DNA of 25,303 nucleotides from Minisyncoccota bacterium (GTDB taxonomy: Bacteria; Patescibacteriota; Minisyncoccia; Phycocordibacterales; UBA9973): positions 1 to 25,303 of the forward strand of contig JAGOVD010000005.1 in NCBI GenBank assembly GCA_018060905.1, given 5' to 3'. The notes beneath the pieces are model-generated. The model saw only the letters and a program-made list of their open reading frames with translations, was not told the origin of the DNA and made no database searches. Below are positions 7,946-15,374 of the stretch, piece after piece; the stretch's first letter is position 1, and every line of letters begins with the position of its first letter. Made by a program: the position numbers and the translations under genes.

Positions 7946-7967
7946 AGCTCCTACGTTAGTAGGAGCT
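7946..7967 (-). terminator. Intrinsic terminator of the minus-strand small gene
   Basis: On the minus strand AGCTCCTAC, loop TAAC and GTAGGAGCT run into TTTTATAT. It spans the end of the small minus-strand gene and faces the plus-strand terminator at 7906-7934. Confidence 0.6.
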
Positions 7968-8133
7968 GACTTCTCTCTTTTTCCAGTATTTCTTTCTGTT
8001 CTTGCGCCCAACGTTTTTCATCGGGTGTGCCGAATTTTTCAATCATTTTTATTTTAAAGCTCAATGGTGGAATGTCACATGGAGGGAAAGTATGTAACCC
8101 TATGATCATTTCTGCGTACGAAGCTACTGCCAT
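7951..8133 (-). CDS. Small unknown protein, 60 aa
   Basis: A 60-residue protein with a hydrophobic start, a Pro/Cys patch (FPPCDIPPL) and a strongly charged helical C-terminus (RWAQEQKEILEKERSQ). It is not recognised. It is the only plausible minus-strand gene in the window. Support comes from its surroundings: a TGC-extended TAGAAT box lies about 20 nt before the ATG, and a terminator sits at its end. It is divergent from rplC, sharing the intergenic region 8134-8282. Confidence 0.45.
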   Translation of the reverse strand: MAVASYAEMIIGLHTFPPCDIPPLSFKIKMIEKFGTPDEKRWAQEQKEILEKERSQLLLT

Positions 8134-8151
8134 AATGATAAATTTTAGAGG

Positions 8152-8157
8152 ATTCTA
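8152..8157 (-). promoter_or_regulatory. Extended -10 box of the minus-strand small gene
   Basis: On the minus strand TGC followed by TAGAAT. No clear -35 box is seen. It lies back to back with the rplC promoter. Confidence 0.4.
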
Positions 8158-8174
8158 GCAGATAGAGAGCTGAT

Positions 8175-8202
8175 TTGCATCTTTTTCAATCTCGTGTATA
8201 AT
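8175..8202 (+). promoter_or_regulatory. Promoter of rplC-rplD-rplW-rplB
   Basis: TTGCAT at 8175-8180, 16-nt spacer, perfect TATAAT at 8197-8202. An 80-nt leader follows before the rplC start. Confidence 0.8.
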
Positions 8203-8282
8203 CCCTCTACCAATTTAAAAAGTCTTTAAATGGTCCAATACCCTTACATATGCTCCGTTTCGGACATCTTGGGCAAGAACAT

Positions 8283-8921
8283 ATGAAATTTATCCTCGGC
8301 CGAAAAATCAATATGACGCAGCGCTTTGACGACAAAGGTGTGGTTACTCCCGTGACTGCTATCAGTGTTGAGCCAAACGTCGTCACCGCCCTCAAAACCG
8401 CTGAAAAAGACGGCTACGCTGCAGTGCAGGTAGGTTTCGGCTCTCAAAAGGAGTCACGTGTGAACAAGGCACAGCTCGGCGCAATGGGTGGCAAGGGCTA
8501 CAAAGCAGTCAAAGAATTCAGACTTATCGACAGTGCCGGTGCTGATATTGCTACTGACGTTTCTGTTGGAGACACTGTTGACCTTGCCGCATTTGCTGCA
8601 GGGGATGCCGTCGTTGTCACCAGTACGTCCAAGTCAAAAGGGTTCCAGGGTGTCGTCAAGCGTCACGGCTTCCATGGAGGACCTCGATCACACGGTCAGA
8701 AGCACTCAGAGCGCGAGCCAGGATCTATCGGTGGTGGACCAGGGCGAGCAGGTGGACGCGTGGTCAAAGGTATGCGCATGGCGGGTCGTACTGGTGGAGA
8801 CACCGTCACGGTCAAAGGGCTCAAGGTAGTGGCAGTTGATGAAGGTGCAAACACCATCTACATCAGTGGCGCAGTACCAGGTCGTCGAGGTACGCTTGTT
8901 AGTATCGTACGTATGAGTTAA
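8283..8921 (+). CDS. rplC: 50S ribosomal protein L3 (uL3)
   Basis: L3 is an early 50S assembly protein whose loop reaches toward the peptidyl transferase centre. The 212 residues open with MKFILGRKINMTQRF, matching the family's G-R-K-x-G-M-T start, and contain the loop GFHGGPRSHGQKHSEREPGS. I use the ATG at 8283, preceded by CAT, since the in-frame ATG at 8250 would add 11 residues absent from the family. It is first of four co-directional genes; rplD follows after 4 nt. Confidence 0.96.
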   Translation: MKFILGRKINMTQRFDDKGVVTPVTAISVEPNVVTALKTAEKDGYAAVQVGFGSQKESRVNKAQLGAMGGKGYKAVKEFRLIDSAGADIATDVSVGDTVDLAAFAAGDAVVVTSTSKSKGFQGVVKRHGFHGGPRSHGQKHSEREPGSIGGGPGRAGGRVVKGMRMAGRTGGDTVTVKGLKVVAVDEGANTIYISGAVPGRRGTLVSIVRMS

Positions 8922-8925
8922 CTAT

Positions 8926-9636
8926 ATGACTACAGCAAAAACTACAACCAAAGCACCAAAGAAAATCATCTCACTCGATGCGACTATCTACTCACAAAAG
9001 GGTACCAAGGCGGGCACACTCGCTCTTCCAGAAAAGGTATTTGGACTCACCTGGAACGCGGACCTCGTCCACGAAGTCGTCACCGGTATGATGGCCAACA
9101 AGCGTGCAGGTACAGCGCACACCAAGGATCGTTCCGAAGTCTCTGGTGGCGGCAAGAAGCCATGGAAACAAAAGGGGACAGGGCAAGCACGACACGGCTC
9201 AACACGATCTCCTATCTGGAGCGGTGGAGGTATCACCTTTGGTCCACGCAATGACAAAGACTACTCACAAAAGATCAACAAAAAGACTCGCGTCAAAGCA
9301 CTCTTTACTGTTCTCTCACACAAGTACGCCCTCGGCACGATGCTCTTTGTCGATGCGCTTTCTCTCTCTGCGATGAAGACCAAAGATGCCCAGACAGTCG
9401 TCAGTGCATGGGCGGCAATCGAAGGGTTTGATAAGTTGAACTCAACGAAGCGCACCGGTACACTCATGGTTCTCCCTGAGAACGACCTTGTGATTGAAAA
9501 GAGTTTTGCAAACCTTCCTGGCGTCACCGTCATCAAGGTCGCCGATTTGAACCCACTCACTCTCATGAACTTCCGTCACATCGTTATGATCAACCCAGCA
9601 GTGTCGGTGCCGGTATTAGAGGCAAAGATGAAATAA
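8926..9636 (+). CDS. rplD: 50S ribosomal protein L4 (uL4)
   Basis: L4 lines the nascent-peptide exit tunnel. The 236 residues include the tunnel-loop signature GGGKKPWKQKGTGQARHGS and the following RSPIWSGGGITFGP, then a conserved globular part ending near NFRHIVM. A Thr/Lys-rich N-terminal extension of about 12 residues precedes the usual start. The start context is AACTATATG, and the rplW start is 2 nt after the stop. In E. coli L4 regulates its own operon; nothing comparable is visible here. Confidence 0.96.
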   Translation: MTTAKTTTKAPKKIISLDATIYSQKGTKAGTLALPEKVFGLTWNADLVHEVVTGMMANKRAGTAHTKDRSEVSGGGKKPWKQKGTGQARHGSTRSPIWSGGGITFGPRNDKDYSQKINKKTRVKALFTVLSHKYALGTMLFVDALSLSAMKTKDAQTVVSAWAAIEGFDKLNSTKRTGTLMVLPENDLVIEKSFANLPGVTVIKVADLNPLTLMNFRHIVMINPAVSVPVLEAKMK

Positions 9637-9637
9637 T

Positions 9638-9943
9638 ATGGCTACAAAAAAACCTACAACTGAAACAAAGGTAGTGCCAAGTGTGATCAAGCGTCCACGA
9701 ATCACTGAAAAGGCAGCAAACAATGCACAGCACGCATGCTACCTCTTTGATATCGCACCATCGACGACCAAGAACGAGGTTGCAAAGGCATTCTTTGCTA
9801 TGTATAAACAAAAGCCGATCAAGGTCAACATCGTCAACGTCAAGCCAAAATCTTTTTTCCGTCGCGGAGTCCTCGGCTTTGCCAAGAAGAGTAAGAAGGC
9901 GTATGTTTTCTTGAAGAAAGGTACGACGATCGACATAATGTAA
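9638..9943 (+). CDS. rplW: 50S ribosomal protein L23 (uL23)
   Basis: L23 sits at the tunnel exit and docks trigger factor and SRP. The 101 residues show the family's I-K-R-P-R-I-T-E-K-A start (residues 17-26) and the internal V-N-x-V-N-V-K-P-K segment. A Lys/Thr-rich N-terminal tail of about 15 residues is added. The start context is AATAATATG; rplB follows after 13 nt. Confidence 0.95.
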   Translation: MATKKPTTETKVVPSVIKRPRITEKAANNAQHACYLFDIAPSTTKNEVAKAFFAMYKQKPIKVNIVNVKPKSFFRRGVLGFAKKSKKAYVFLKKGTTIDIM

Positions 9944-9956
9944 CGAGTTTATTTAT

Positions 9957-10793
9957 ATGAAATCACGCAAACCAACATCAGCAGGACAGAGACAAACACT
10001 TACGATTGACTATCGCAAGCTGTTGACTCGCACAACACCTGAGAAATCCCTCACGGTCGGGCAGAAGCGCCACGTCGGTCGCAACAACCTCGGTCGCATC
10101 ACCACTCGTCACAAAGGGGGAGGTAACAAGCGCAACTACCGTCTCGTCGACTTTACGTACAACAAACACGACATCCCTGCAAAGATTGATTCTATCGAAT
10201 ACGATCCAAACCGATCTGCATTCATCGGTCTTGCAATCTACGCTGATGGTGAGAAGCGCTATGTGGTACTTCCGAAGAATATGAAGGTAGGGGACAAGTT
10301 TATCGTGTCAGAAAAGGCACCGATCGAAACAGGCAACCGTCTCCCATTCAAATCTATCCCAGCGGGTACGTACGTGTATAACATCGAGATCAAGCCTGGT
10401 GCTGGAGCAAAGATTGTTCGATCTGCGGGCGCATTTGCACAAGTCGTCGCTCAAAACGAAGGGTACACCCAGCTCAAACTTCCGTCTTCTGAAATCCGCC
10501 GCGTCCAAGAAACATGTTGGGCAACGATCGGTACGGTCTCAAACGATGAGAACAAACTCGTTCGCTACGGCAAGGCTGGTCGCTCACGATGGATGGGTAT
10601 TCGCCCGACAGTTCGTGGTACCGCTATGAACCCTGTTGATCACCCATACGGTGGAGGTGAGGGCGTACAAGGTCGTGGTACCAAGCGTCCCAAGACTCTC
10701 TGGGGTAAGGTTACTGGTGGTCGCAAGACTCGTACACCAAAGAAGTACTCAAACCAAAACGTCATCTCACGCCGAAAAGTTGGCAAGAAATAA
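9957..10793 (+). CDS. rplB: 50S ribosomal protein L2 (uL2)
   Basis: L2 helps join the subunits and supports the peptidyl transferase centre. The 278 residues include GRITTRHKGGGNKRNYR near residue 45 and GTAMNPVDHPYGGGEG near 220. The first histidine of the usual D-H-P-H-G-G-G motif, the functionally important one, is kept, while the second is tyrosine. The stretch after GGGEG differs from the common R-x-x-G-x-H-P-V-T-P-W-G form. It is the last gene of this transcript: a terminator follows, where rpsS would normally be. Confidence 0.97.
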   Translation: MKSRKPTSAGQRQTLTIDYRKLLTRTTPEKSLTVGQKRHVGRNNLGRITTRHKGGGNKRNYRLVDFTYNKHDIPAKIDSIEYDPNRSAFIGLAIYADGEKRYVVLPKNMKVGDKFIVSEKAPIETGNRLPFKSIPAGTYVYNIEIKPGAGAKIVRSAGAFAQVVAQNEGYTQLKLPSSEIRRVQETCWATIGTVSNDENKLVRYGKAGRSRWMGIRPTVRGTAMNPVDHPYGGGEGVQGRGTKRPKTLWGKVTGGRKTRTPKKYSNQNVISRRKVGKK

Positions 10794-10808
10794 TTTTTTA
10801 CTCAAAAG

Positions 10809-10830
10809 CTGCCCTTCCGGGGCAGTTTTT
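10809..10830 (+). terminator. Intrinsic terminator after rplB
   Basis: Stem CTGCCC, loop TTCCG, GGGCAG, then five T. It marks the left edge of the island between rplB and rpsS. Confidence 0.85.
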
Positions 10831-10848
10831 GCATACGGGACAATATAG

Positions 10849-10877
10849 TTGACATATAGACAAAGATATGCTATAAA
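10849..10877 (+). promoter_or_regulatory. Promoter of the array-associated 200-aa gene and array 1
   Basis: Consensus TTGACA at 10849-10854, 17-nt spacer ending TGC (extended -10), TATAAA at 10872-10877. One of the strongest promoters in the window. No terminator-like T-run occurs between it and the end of array 1 at about 13436, so it could drive both the gene and the array. Confidence 0.85.
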
Positions 10878-10912
10878 GGAGCCAGATATTTTTTAACCAA
10901 AAAACTTGTTCT

Positions 10913-11515
10913 ATGTCAAAAGACAAAAACATCCGCGTAAAAGTTACCCTTACTTCGAAAGGGAATGGCATTCTGATGAACCCAATGACCGATGATCTGC
11001 TCGATGAGCTGGCCGGTGTAGCAGCAAAAAAGGCGTCTGATAAAGATACCCCACTTCCTGACCGTGCTGCCAAAAAGGTTATCCGTGATGAAAACGGGAA
11101 AATCGGTTTGCCGGTTGAATACATTTTGGCCGCACTGATTGGTGCTGGTCGTCATGTGAAAAGTGGTAAAAAACAGATCTCAACTGCCACAACAACATCG
11201 CTGTATGAATTTTTGGAAATTAACCAGACATTTCTGCCGTTTACAAACCAGGAAAACAATACCTGGACTGTTGATAAACGCAGGGGTGTACTGAACAATG
11301 CCGGTAAGTCAGTGGCTGTTGCCATCATCCGTCCCAAGTTCAAAACATGGGAAACAACATTTGAAATTTCCATCGATTCTTCAGTGATGGATGAAAAGAT
11401 TGTTAAACAGGTATTTGAAGCAGCCGGTGCAAAAATTGGCGTGGGCGATTTCCGTCCAAGCAAAAGAGGACCATTCGGTATGTTTACCGTAAGTGCCTGG
11501 GAAGTAGTAAGTTAG
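10913..11515 (+). CDS. Array-associated protein, 200 aa, resembling a phage family with a C-terminal G-x-GD[FW]RP motif
   Basis: Seen: a beta-rich start (IRVKVTLTSKGNGILM), a middle segment DENGKIGLPVEYILAALIGAGRHVKSG (about 59-85) and a C-terminal half with IIRPKFKTWETTFEISID (138-155), an E-A-A-G helix and GVGDFRP (176-182) before GPFGMFTV. From memory, this order (L-M-x-P, L-P-x-E-x-x-x-x-A-L, R-P-x-F-x-x-W, G-x-GD[FW]RP-x-x-G-x-F) resembles a widespread uncharacterised phage and metagenome family. Its alternating strands and glycine-rich loop could fit a RAMP/Cas7-like RNA-binding fold, but that is inference. No catalytic residue set is obvious. The gene has a strong promoter, lies directly before the structured array, and ATG 10913 follows TTGTTCT without a Shine-Dalgarno sequence. 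Confidence 0.7.
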   Translation: MSKDKNIRVKVTLTSKGNGILMNPMTDDLLDELAGVAAKKASDKDTPLPDRAAKKVIRDENGKIGLPVEYILAALIGAGRHVKSGKKQISTATTTSLYEFLEINQTFLPFTNQENNTWTVDKRRGVLNNAGKSVAVAIIRPKFKTWETTFEISIDSSVMDEKIVKQVFEAAGAKIGVGDFRPSKRGPFGMFTVSAWEVVS

Positions 11516-12016
11516 TTTTATGCGCTGATGCGTACTTTGGGGGCAGGTGAAAATCCTGCCCTTCTTTATAAGCATCTTGAAATATTTTCGAGATGCTTTT
11601 GAGAAATTAAGTACAGTTTTGTGCAGTTGTGTGGTGCTCTCTAACCTTCTCTTGAGTATGGGGCAGAGTGAAATACCTCTGCCAAACTTTTAAATTAAGT
11701 TCTTTTTAATATAAATTATTCCTCCGCAGAAAGCTCTGGATGGGCTGACTTATGTGTTGTGAGGTATGCTATGTTTTGGGGTAATCGGTTTTCCGATTGC
11801 CATCTTTATACAGAATTTAAGAAATTGAATTCTGTTTGAGATTTGGTCACGTTCTGTGGGGTGTCCCACTCTGTCGTAGCCTGTAGTAAGGGGTAGGAGA
11901 AATTTTCTCCTACCAAAGTTTAAAATCATTGTTCCCTCTAAATAACAACAGCAATATTTCCAGCATAGTAATGTTCAGTTGCGCAGAGCGATCTGGTGCC
12001 TAGCTGACTATACTTA

Positions 12017-12083
12017 GGGGCAATCTGATTTTTCAGATTGCCATCTTTATACAATTCTTAAGAAATTGAGAATTGTTTGAGAT
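12017..12083 (+). ncRNA. Reference type A unit (two stacked hairpins)
   Basis: The clearest type A unit. Hairpin 1 is GG plus arms GGCAATCTGA and TCAGATTGCC with a TTTT loop. The linker is ATCTTTATA. Hairpin 2 has arms CAATTCTTAA and TTGAGAATTG closing a GAAA tetraloop. The tail is TTTGAGAT. The same plan with different helix sequences is seen at 11778, 12468, 12706, 12939 and 13176, and in variant form at 11539, 12243, 15375 and 15507. No known RNA family is recognised. Confidence 0.75.
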
Positions 12084-12136
12084 TCAGTATAGTGTGGTCT
12101 CGTTGGCTTTACTAGCGCAGTCTACATGTAGTGTAC

Positions 12137-12190
12137 GGGGCAGGACGAAATACTCCTGCCAAACTTTACAACAAGTTCTTTTAAACATAT
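12137..12190 (+). ncRNA. Reference type B unit (hairpin plus A/T tail)
   Basis: Hairpin 1 has arms GGCAGGA and TCCTGCC around CGAAATAC, followed by AAACTT, a short loop, AAGTTC and an A/T-rich tail ending ACATAT. Hairpin 1 is identical in the units at 12591 and 12825, while those at 11890, 12356, 13060, 13301 and 15625 carry compensated stem changes. Several tails end in ATATAT, which could serve as a processing site or a weak -10, but no -35 is seen. Confidence 0.7.
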
Positions 12191-13414
12191 CCAGTTAGGT
12201 CAGGTTTGGTTCAGTTCTGTGCCGAACGGCTCATCCTGGTTCGGGGAGCAATTTCTATAGTTGCTCCATTTACCAGGTCTTTAATTTCAAAATTGAAGAT
12301 CTGTAGATGGCGTGGCGTGAGGTGAAGCATCGAAAGCTCCGGTGGAGCACACTCTGGGGTAGGAGATTATAATCTCCTACCAAACTTTAAAATTGTCTTT
12401 TTAAATATATTCTCTAGCCTATCGAGTTCTTTGGTTAGCAAAAGTGCCGTAGTCTCGGCCTAGGTTCGGGGCAAGCTGATTCTTCAGTTTGCCATCTTTA
12501 TACTGTTTTTAAATTTTGAAAACAGTTTGAGATTTGGACAGGTTATGTGGAGTAAGGCAGTCCTTTCTGTAGACCACTAACGAAGTGTACGGGGCAGGAC
12601 GAAATACTCCTGCCAAACTTTACATCAAGTTCTTTTCAAAAATAGGATAGACAAAGGTAGTCCATAGTACTGTCCGGTAATCTGAAGTAGTCCCTTGTCG
12701 TCTGCGGGGTAAACCGTTTTTACGGTTTACCATCTTTCTACAGTTCTCGATAAATTGAGAATTGTTTGAGATCTTACACAGTCCAGTCGGGTTAAGTTTT
12801 CATCGGCCGACCACCGTCTACTCCGGGGCAGGACGAAATACTCCTGCCAAACTTTTAAATAAGTTCTTTATCAATATATTTCTTGTAGCGCTCTGTCGTG
12901 TAGGGAGCTGTTCTCTCCACTAAACTTAGCATTTCTTTGGGGCAATCTGGATTTCCGGATTGCCATCTTTATACAGATTTTGAGAAATCGAAACCTGTTT
13001 GAGAAAATTGGTATGGACCTCCTTGGTACTGTGTTGTCGGGTGCTGTAGCCCATTCTTAGGGGCAGAGATGAATATCTCTGCCAAACTTTAAATCAAGTT
13101 CTTTTTATAGAATATATTTTAGTCAGGTGTAGCTGCGTAAAGTGGCGCTGTGTCCTCTTTACTAGTCTTATCTACGGGGCAATCGAGTTTCCTCGGTTGC
13201 CATCTTTATACAATTCTTAAGGAATTGAGAATTGTTTGAGATCGAGTTACGCTTCTGTCCAGTTGCGCGGGGTTCAGCATGGAATACTCATCTATTGTCC
13301 GGGGCAGAGAGTTTTCTCTCTGCCAAATTTGAAAATATTTTTTCTTAAATATATTGTTGTATCCTAGAGTCCGCTACGCTCACCAAGTGTTCAGCAGGCT
13401 GCGGTGGAGTACGG

Positions 13415-13441
13415 AGCAGGGTTTTATAACCCTGCTATTTT
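13415..13441 (+). terminator. Array-terminal hairpin acting as terminator
   Basis: Arms AGCAGGGTT and AACCCTGCT (9 bp) with a TTAT loop, followed by ATTTTTATT. It is the 17th array hairpin modified into a terminator-like structure, two bases before the helicase promoter. Confidence 0.7.
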
Positions 13442-13443
13442 TA

Positions 13444-13472
13444 TTGACATATATTGATTTTTATGGTAATGT
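13444..13472 (+). promoter_or_regulatory. Promoter of the helicase gene and array 2
   Basis: TTGACA at 13444-13449, 17-nt spacer ending TGG (extended -10), TAATGT at 13467-13472. The predicted transcript start, near 13479, gives a leader of about 30 nt before the ATG. Confidence 0.65.
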
Positions 13473-13508
13473 CATGAAAATATTTTGTTCACTAAAAACC
13501 ATTTACTA

Positions 13509-15329
13509 ATGGAAAAGAAACATCAGAACCATCAGTCCAGACCTCCATATAAGGCGTTCCTGGCAAACTTTAAGCGTGTCCATGATGACCCGCGACCAAA
13601 TCAATTGGTAGTACTTGGGCACATGCCTGAGCATGAAGCATTATTGGTGCAAGCACCAACAGGAACAGGTAAAACTGCTCTTGGATATAGCTTCTTAAAA
13701 ACCAATTGCACGCAGTCAGAAAACGGATTTTACGTATGTCCAAACAAGACATTGGTAGATCAGGTTGTAACACAATATCCTGAAATCATGCCGATGTACG
13801 GTCGCAATGAGTATCCCTGCTATTACTACGAAAAAGAGTATAAAGCAGATGAGGTACCGTGCTCACTCCTTCGGGATTGTCCGCATCGTGTTGATCTTGA
13901 AACAGGGCAGACGTTTGAAACTGGAGCAAAACCATGTGCGTATCTATTGGCAAAGTACAAGTCGCGACATAGCAACTTGGTTGCATGTACGACGCCCTAT
14001 TACTTCTATGAAGCGTTAGGGAGACCAGAGTTACCGCATGCGATTGTGGTAGATGAAGTGCATAAATGGGCGGATTCGATTCGCAGTATGATGCAGTATC
14101 AGATCACTGATGCAATACTCGAACAATTCTGGGAATTATTAACCAGTATTGAATGTAGGACTGAAGCAAAGTACGTACGTACATTTTGTGACACTATGGT
14201 TGGTATCATACGTCAGTATGAATCAGGCAGGCGCACAAGTTTGCTTACCGATGATGATCTGCGTGATATGCTCAAAATTCTTTTGAAGATCAATCGTAGT
14301 AGCATTGATGAGAAAGTTAAAAAAGCGATAGCACACAAAAAGATTGATCCAAAAGCAGATAGGGAGTTACTCAATGCTCTCGATCGCTTTACCGGCTCAC
14401 TGTATAAGTATGTGAAATCGCTTGAGTTTGCTTTGGAAAGCAAAGAGCGCAAACCGCTCAGTTATGTCTTTGGGTATTGGGATCGTGAGTTAGTACCGGG
14501 GAAAAAAGCACAATACGTGCTCAACGTTCGGAGTTACTATATTGCAGGTCTAACCAAAGCACGATTGATGCCAGAAAAAAGACTTTCCATGTCTGCCACC
14601 GTTGGTGCACACCCTGACATTCTTATTAAAGAAACAGGAATAGATGGAACGTTCATTGACCTCAGTTCTGACTTTCCGATCGAGCATACTAAGATATTTG
14701 TGCCAACTGATACTCCGGACCTTTCGGTTAAGAGTAGGAATAGGAATGATAAGAACCGTACCATTCGCCAGATGCTCCGTGGAGTATATGCTGGTAAAAA
14801 GAAAGGTATCCGATCTCTTGTCATTGTTGTCTCAGAAGATGAGCGCAAGAAATGTTTGGAATTTGCAAGTGAAGAAGGTGTGGAAGCAATGAGCTATAGC
14901 TCTACAGTTAAACCACGTGAAGCAGTACAGCTGTTTCGTGACGGAGTAGGCGATGTGCTTATTGGCACTGAGTCTCAATACGGCGAAGGTATCGACTTAC
15001 CAGACGGTATTGCAGGATTTACATTCTATTTGCGACCAGGGTATCCGTCACCGGAAGATCCACAATCACAATTTGAAGAACGAAGGCTCGGTAATAGCCG
15101 ATGGGCAGTTTGGACATGGAGGGTAATTACTAAAATGCTCCAGGCACGTGGACGTACTATACGCTCTACTGCTGACAAAGGATGTATATTTTTGATGTCA
15201 CAACAGTTCAAGCGCTTCACGTATGGTGGTTTGCCAAAATGGCTTCAACCGGCGTACGTGTATACAAAGTCATTGGATGAATGCATCCAGGATGGAGTTA
15301 AATTGTTAAAAAGTAAATCACACAGTTAG
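13509..15329 (+). CDS. XPD/DinG-type superfamily 2 helicase with four-cysteine Fe-S insert, 606 aa
   Basis: Helicase motifs in order: Walker A APTGTGKT (49-56), Ia YVCPNKTLVDQ (75-85), Walker B DEVH (182-185), III SAT (362-364), V TESQYGEGIDLPD (487-499) and VI QARGRTIR (545-552). Between Ia and II, Cys104, Cys118, Cys124 and Cys143 have the order of the 4Fe-4S site of XPD/DinG enzymes, which unwind DNA 5' to 3'. The region between Walker B and the SAT motif matches the arch-domain position. ATG 13509 is preferred over TTG 13485. The locus (array before and after, own promoter) suggests the substrate relates to the array RNA or its target. DinG-like helicases serve type IV CRISPR systems, but no other Cas protein is present. 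A stand-alone repair helicase or phage-derived enzyme is possible. Confidence 0.88.
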   Translation: MEKKHQNHQSRPPYKAFLANFKRVHDDPRPNQLVVLGHMPEHEALLVQAPTGTGKTALGYSFLKTNCTQSENGFYVCPNKTLVDQVVTQYPEIMPMYGRNEYPCYYYEKEYKADEVPCSLLRDCPHRVDLETGQTFETGAKPCAYLLAKYKSRHSNLVACTTPYYFYEALGRPELPHAIVVDEVHKWADSIRSMMQYQITDAILEQFWELLTSIECRTEAKYVRTFCDTMVGIIRQYESGRRTSLLTDDDLRDMLKILLKINRSSIDEKVKKAIAHKKIDPKADRELLNALDRFTGSLYKYVKSLEFALESKERKPLSYVFGYWDRELVPGKKAQYVLNVRSYYIAGLTKARLMPEKRLSMSATVGAHPDILIKETGIDGTFIDLSSDFPIEHTKIFVPTDTPDLSVKSRNRNDKNRTIRQMLRGVYAGKKKGIRSLVIVVSEDERKKCLEFASEEGVEAMSYSSTVKPREAVQLFRDGVGDVLIGTESQYGEGIDLPDGIAGFTFYLRPGYPSPEDPQSQFEERRLGNSRWAVWTWRVITKMLQARGRTIRSTADKGCIFLMSQQFKRFTYGGLPKWLQPAYVYTKSLDECIQDGVKLLKSKSHS

Positions 15330-15374
15330 GTCTCGTAGAGTTCTGAGTGGATGTCTAGTAGTAAGTTAATCTTT

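Larger units (their letters stand above)
11539..13436 (+). repeat. Array 1: 17 alternating structured repeat units with hypervariable spacers
   Basis: This 1.9 kb stretch has no credible gene. Each unit starts with GGGG or a close variant. Type A starts: 11539, 11778, 12017, 12243, 12468, 12706, 12939, 13176. Type B starts: 11660, 11890, 12137, 12356, 12591, 12825, 13060, 13301. A terminal hairpin lies at 13413. The period is about 105-127 nt (mean near 117). Every unit has hairpin 1, e.g. GGCAATCTGA, TTTT, TCAGATTGCC, with different but always complementary arms. Type A then has a TCTTTATA linker, a 10-14 bp hairpin 2 and TTTGAGAT. Type B has an AACTT...AAGTT mini-hairpin and an A/T tail. 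Spacers of about 47-59 nt share no obvious similarity. A/B alternation is strict. Confidence 0.92.

Noticed and set aside
11381..11575. Antisense open frames around the 200-aa gene and other r-protein genes
   Set aside because: They lie opposite well-supported genes, have no promoter context, and show low-complexity or Cys/Ser-rich shadow composition.
11768..11775. TATGCTATG-like sequence inside array 1 as a promoter
   Set aside because: No -35 box at 15-18 nt and no following gene; similar A/T words are frequent in this region.
11539..13436. Array 1 as a CRISPR array
   Set aside because: CRISPR repeats are 23-47 nt, nearly identical, with 26-50 nt spacers. Here the repeated parts are 54-67 nt, differ by compensated changes, come in two alternating types, and no cas gene lies nearby.
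11539..13436. Array 1 as a large known ncRNA (ROOL/GOLLD type) or tRNA array
   Set aside because: The regular 117-nt period and unrelated spacers do not fit a single folded large RNA, and no unit has a tRNA cloverleaf or T-loop sequence.
11539..13436. TIGR-type tandem guide array
   Set aside because: TIGR arrays have much shorter paired spacers and a Nop5-like Tas protein; neither is seen.
13485..13508. TTG start for the helicase adding eight residues
   Set aside because: It lies only about six bases after the predicted transcript start; the ATG at 13509 is a normal start and leaves the domain intact.
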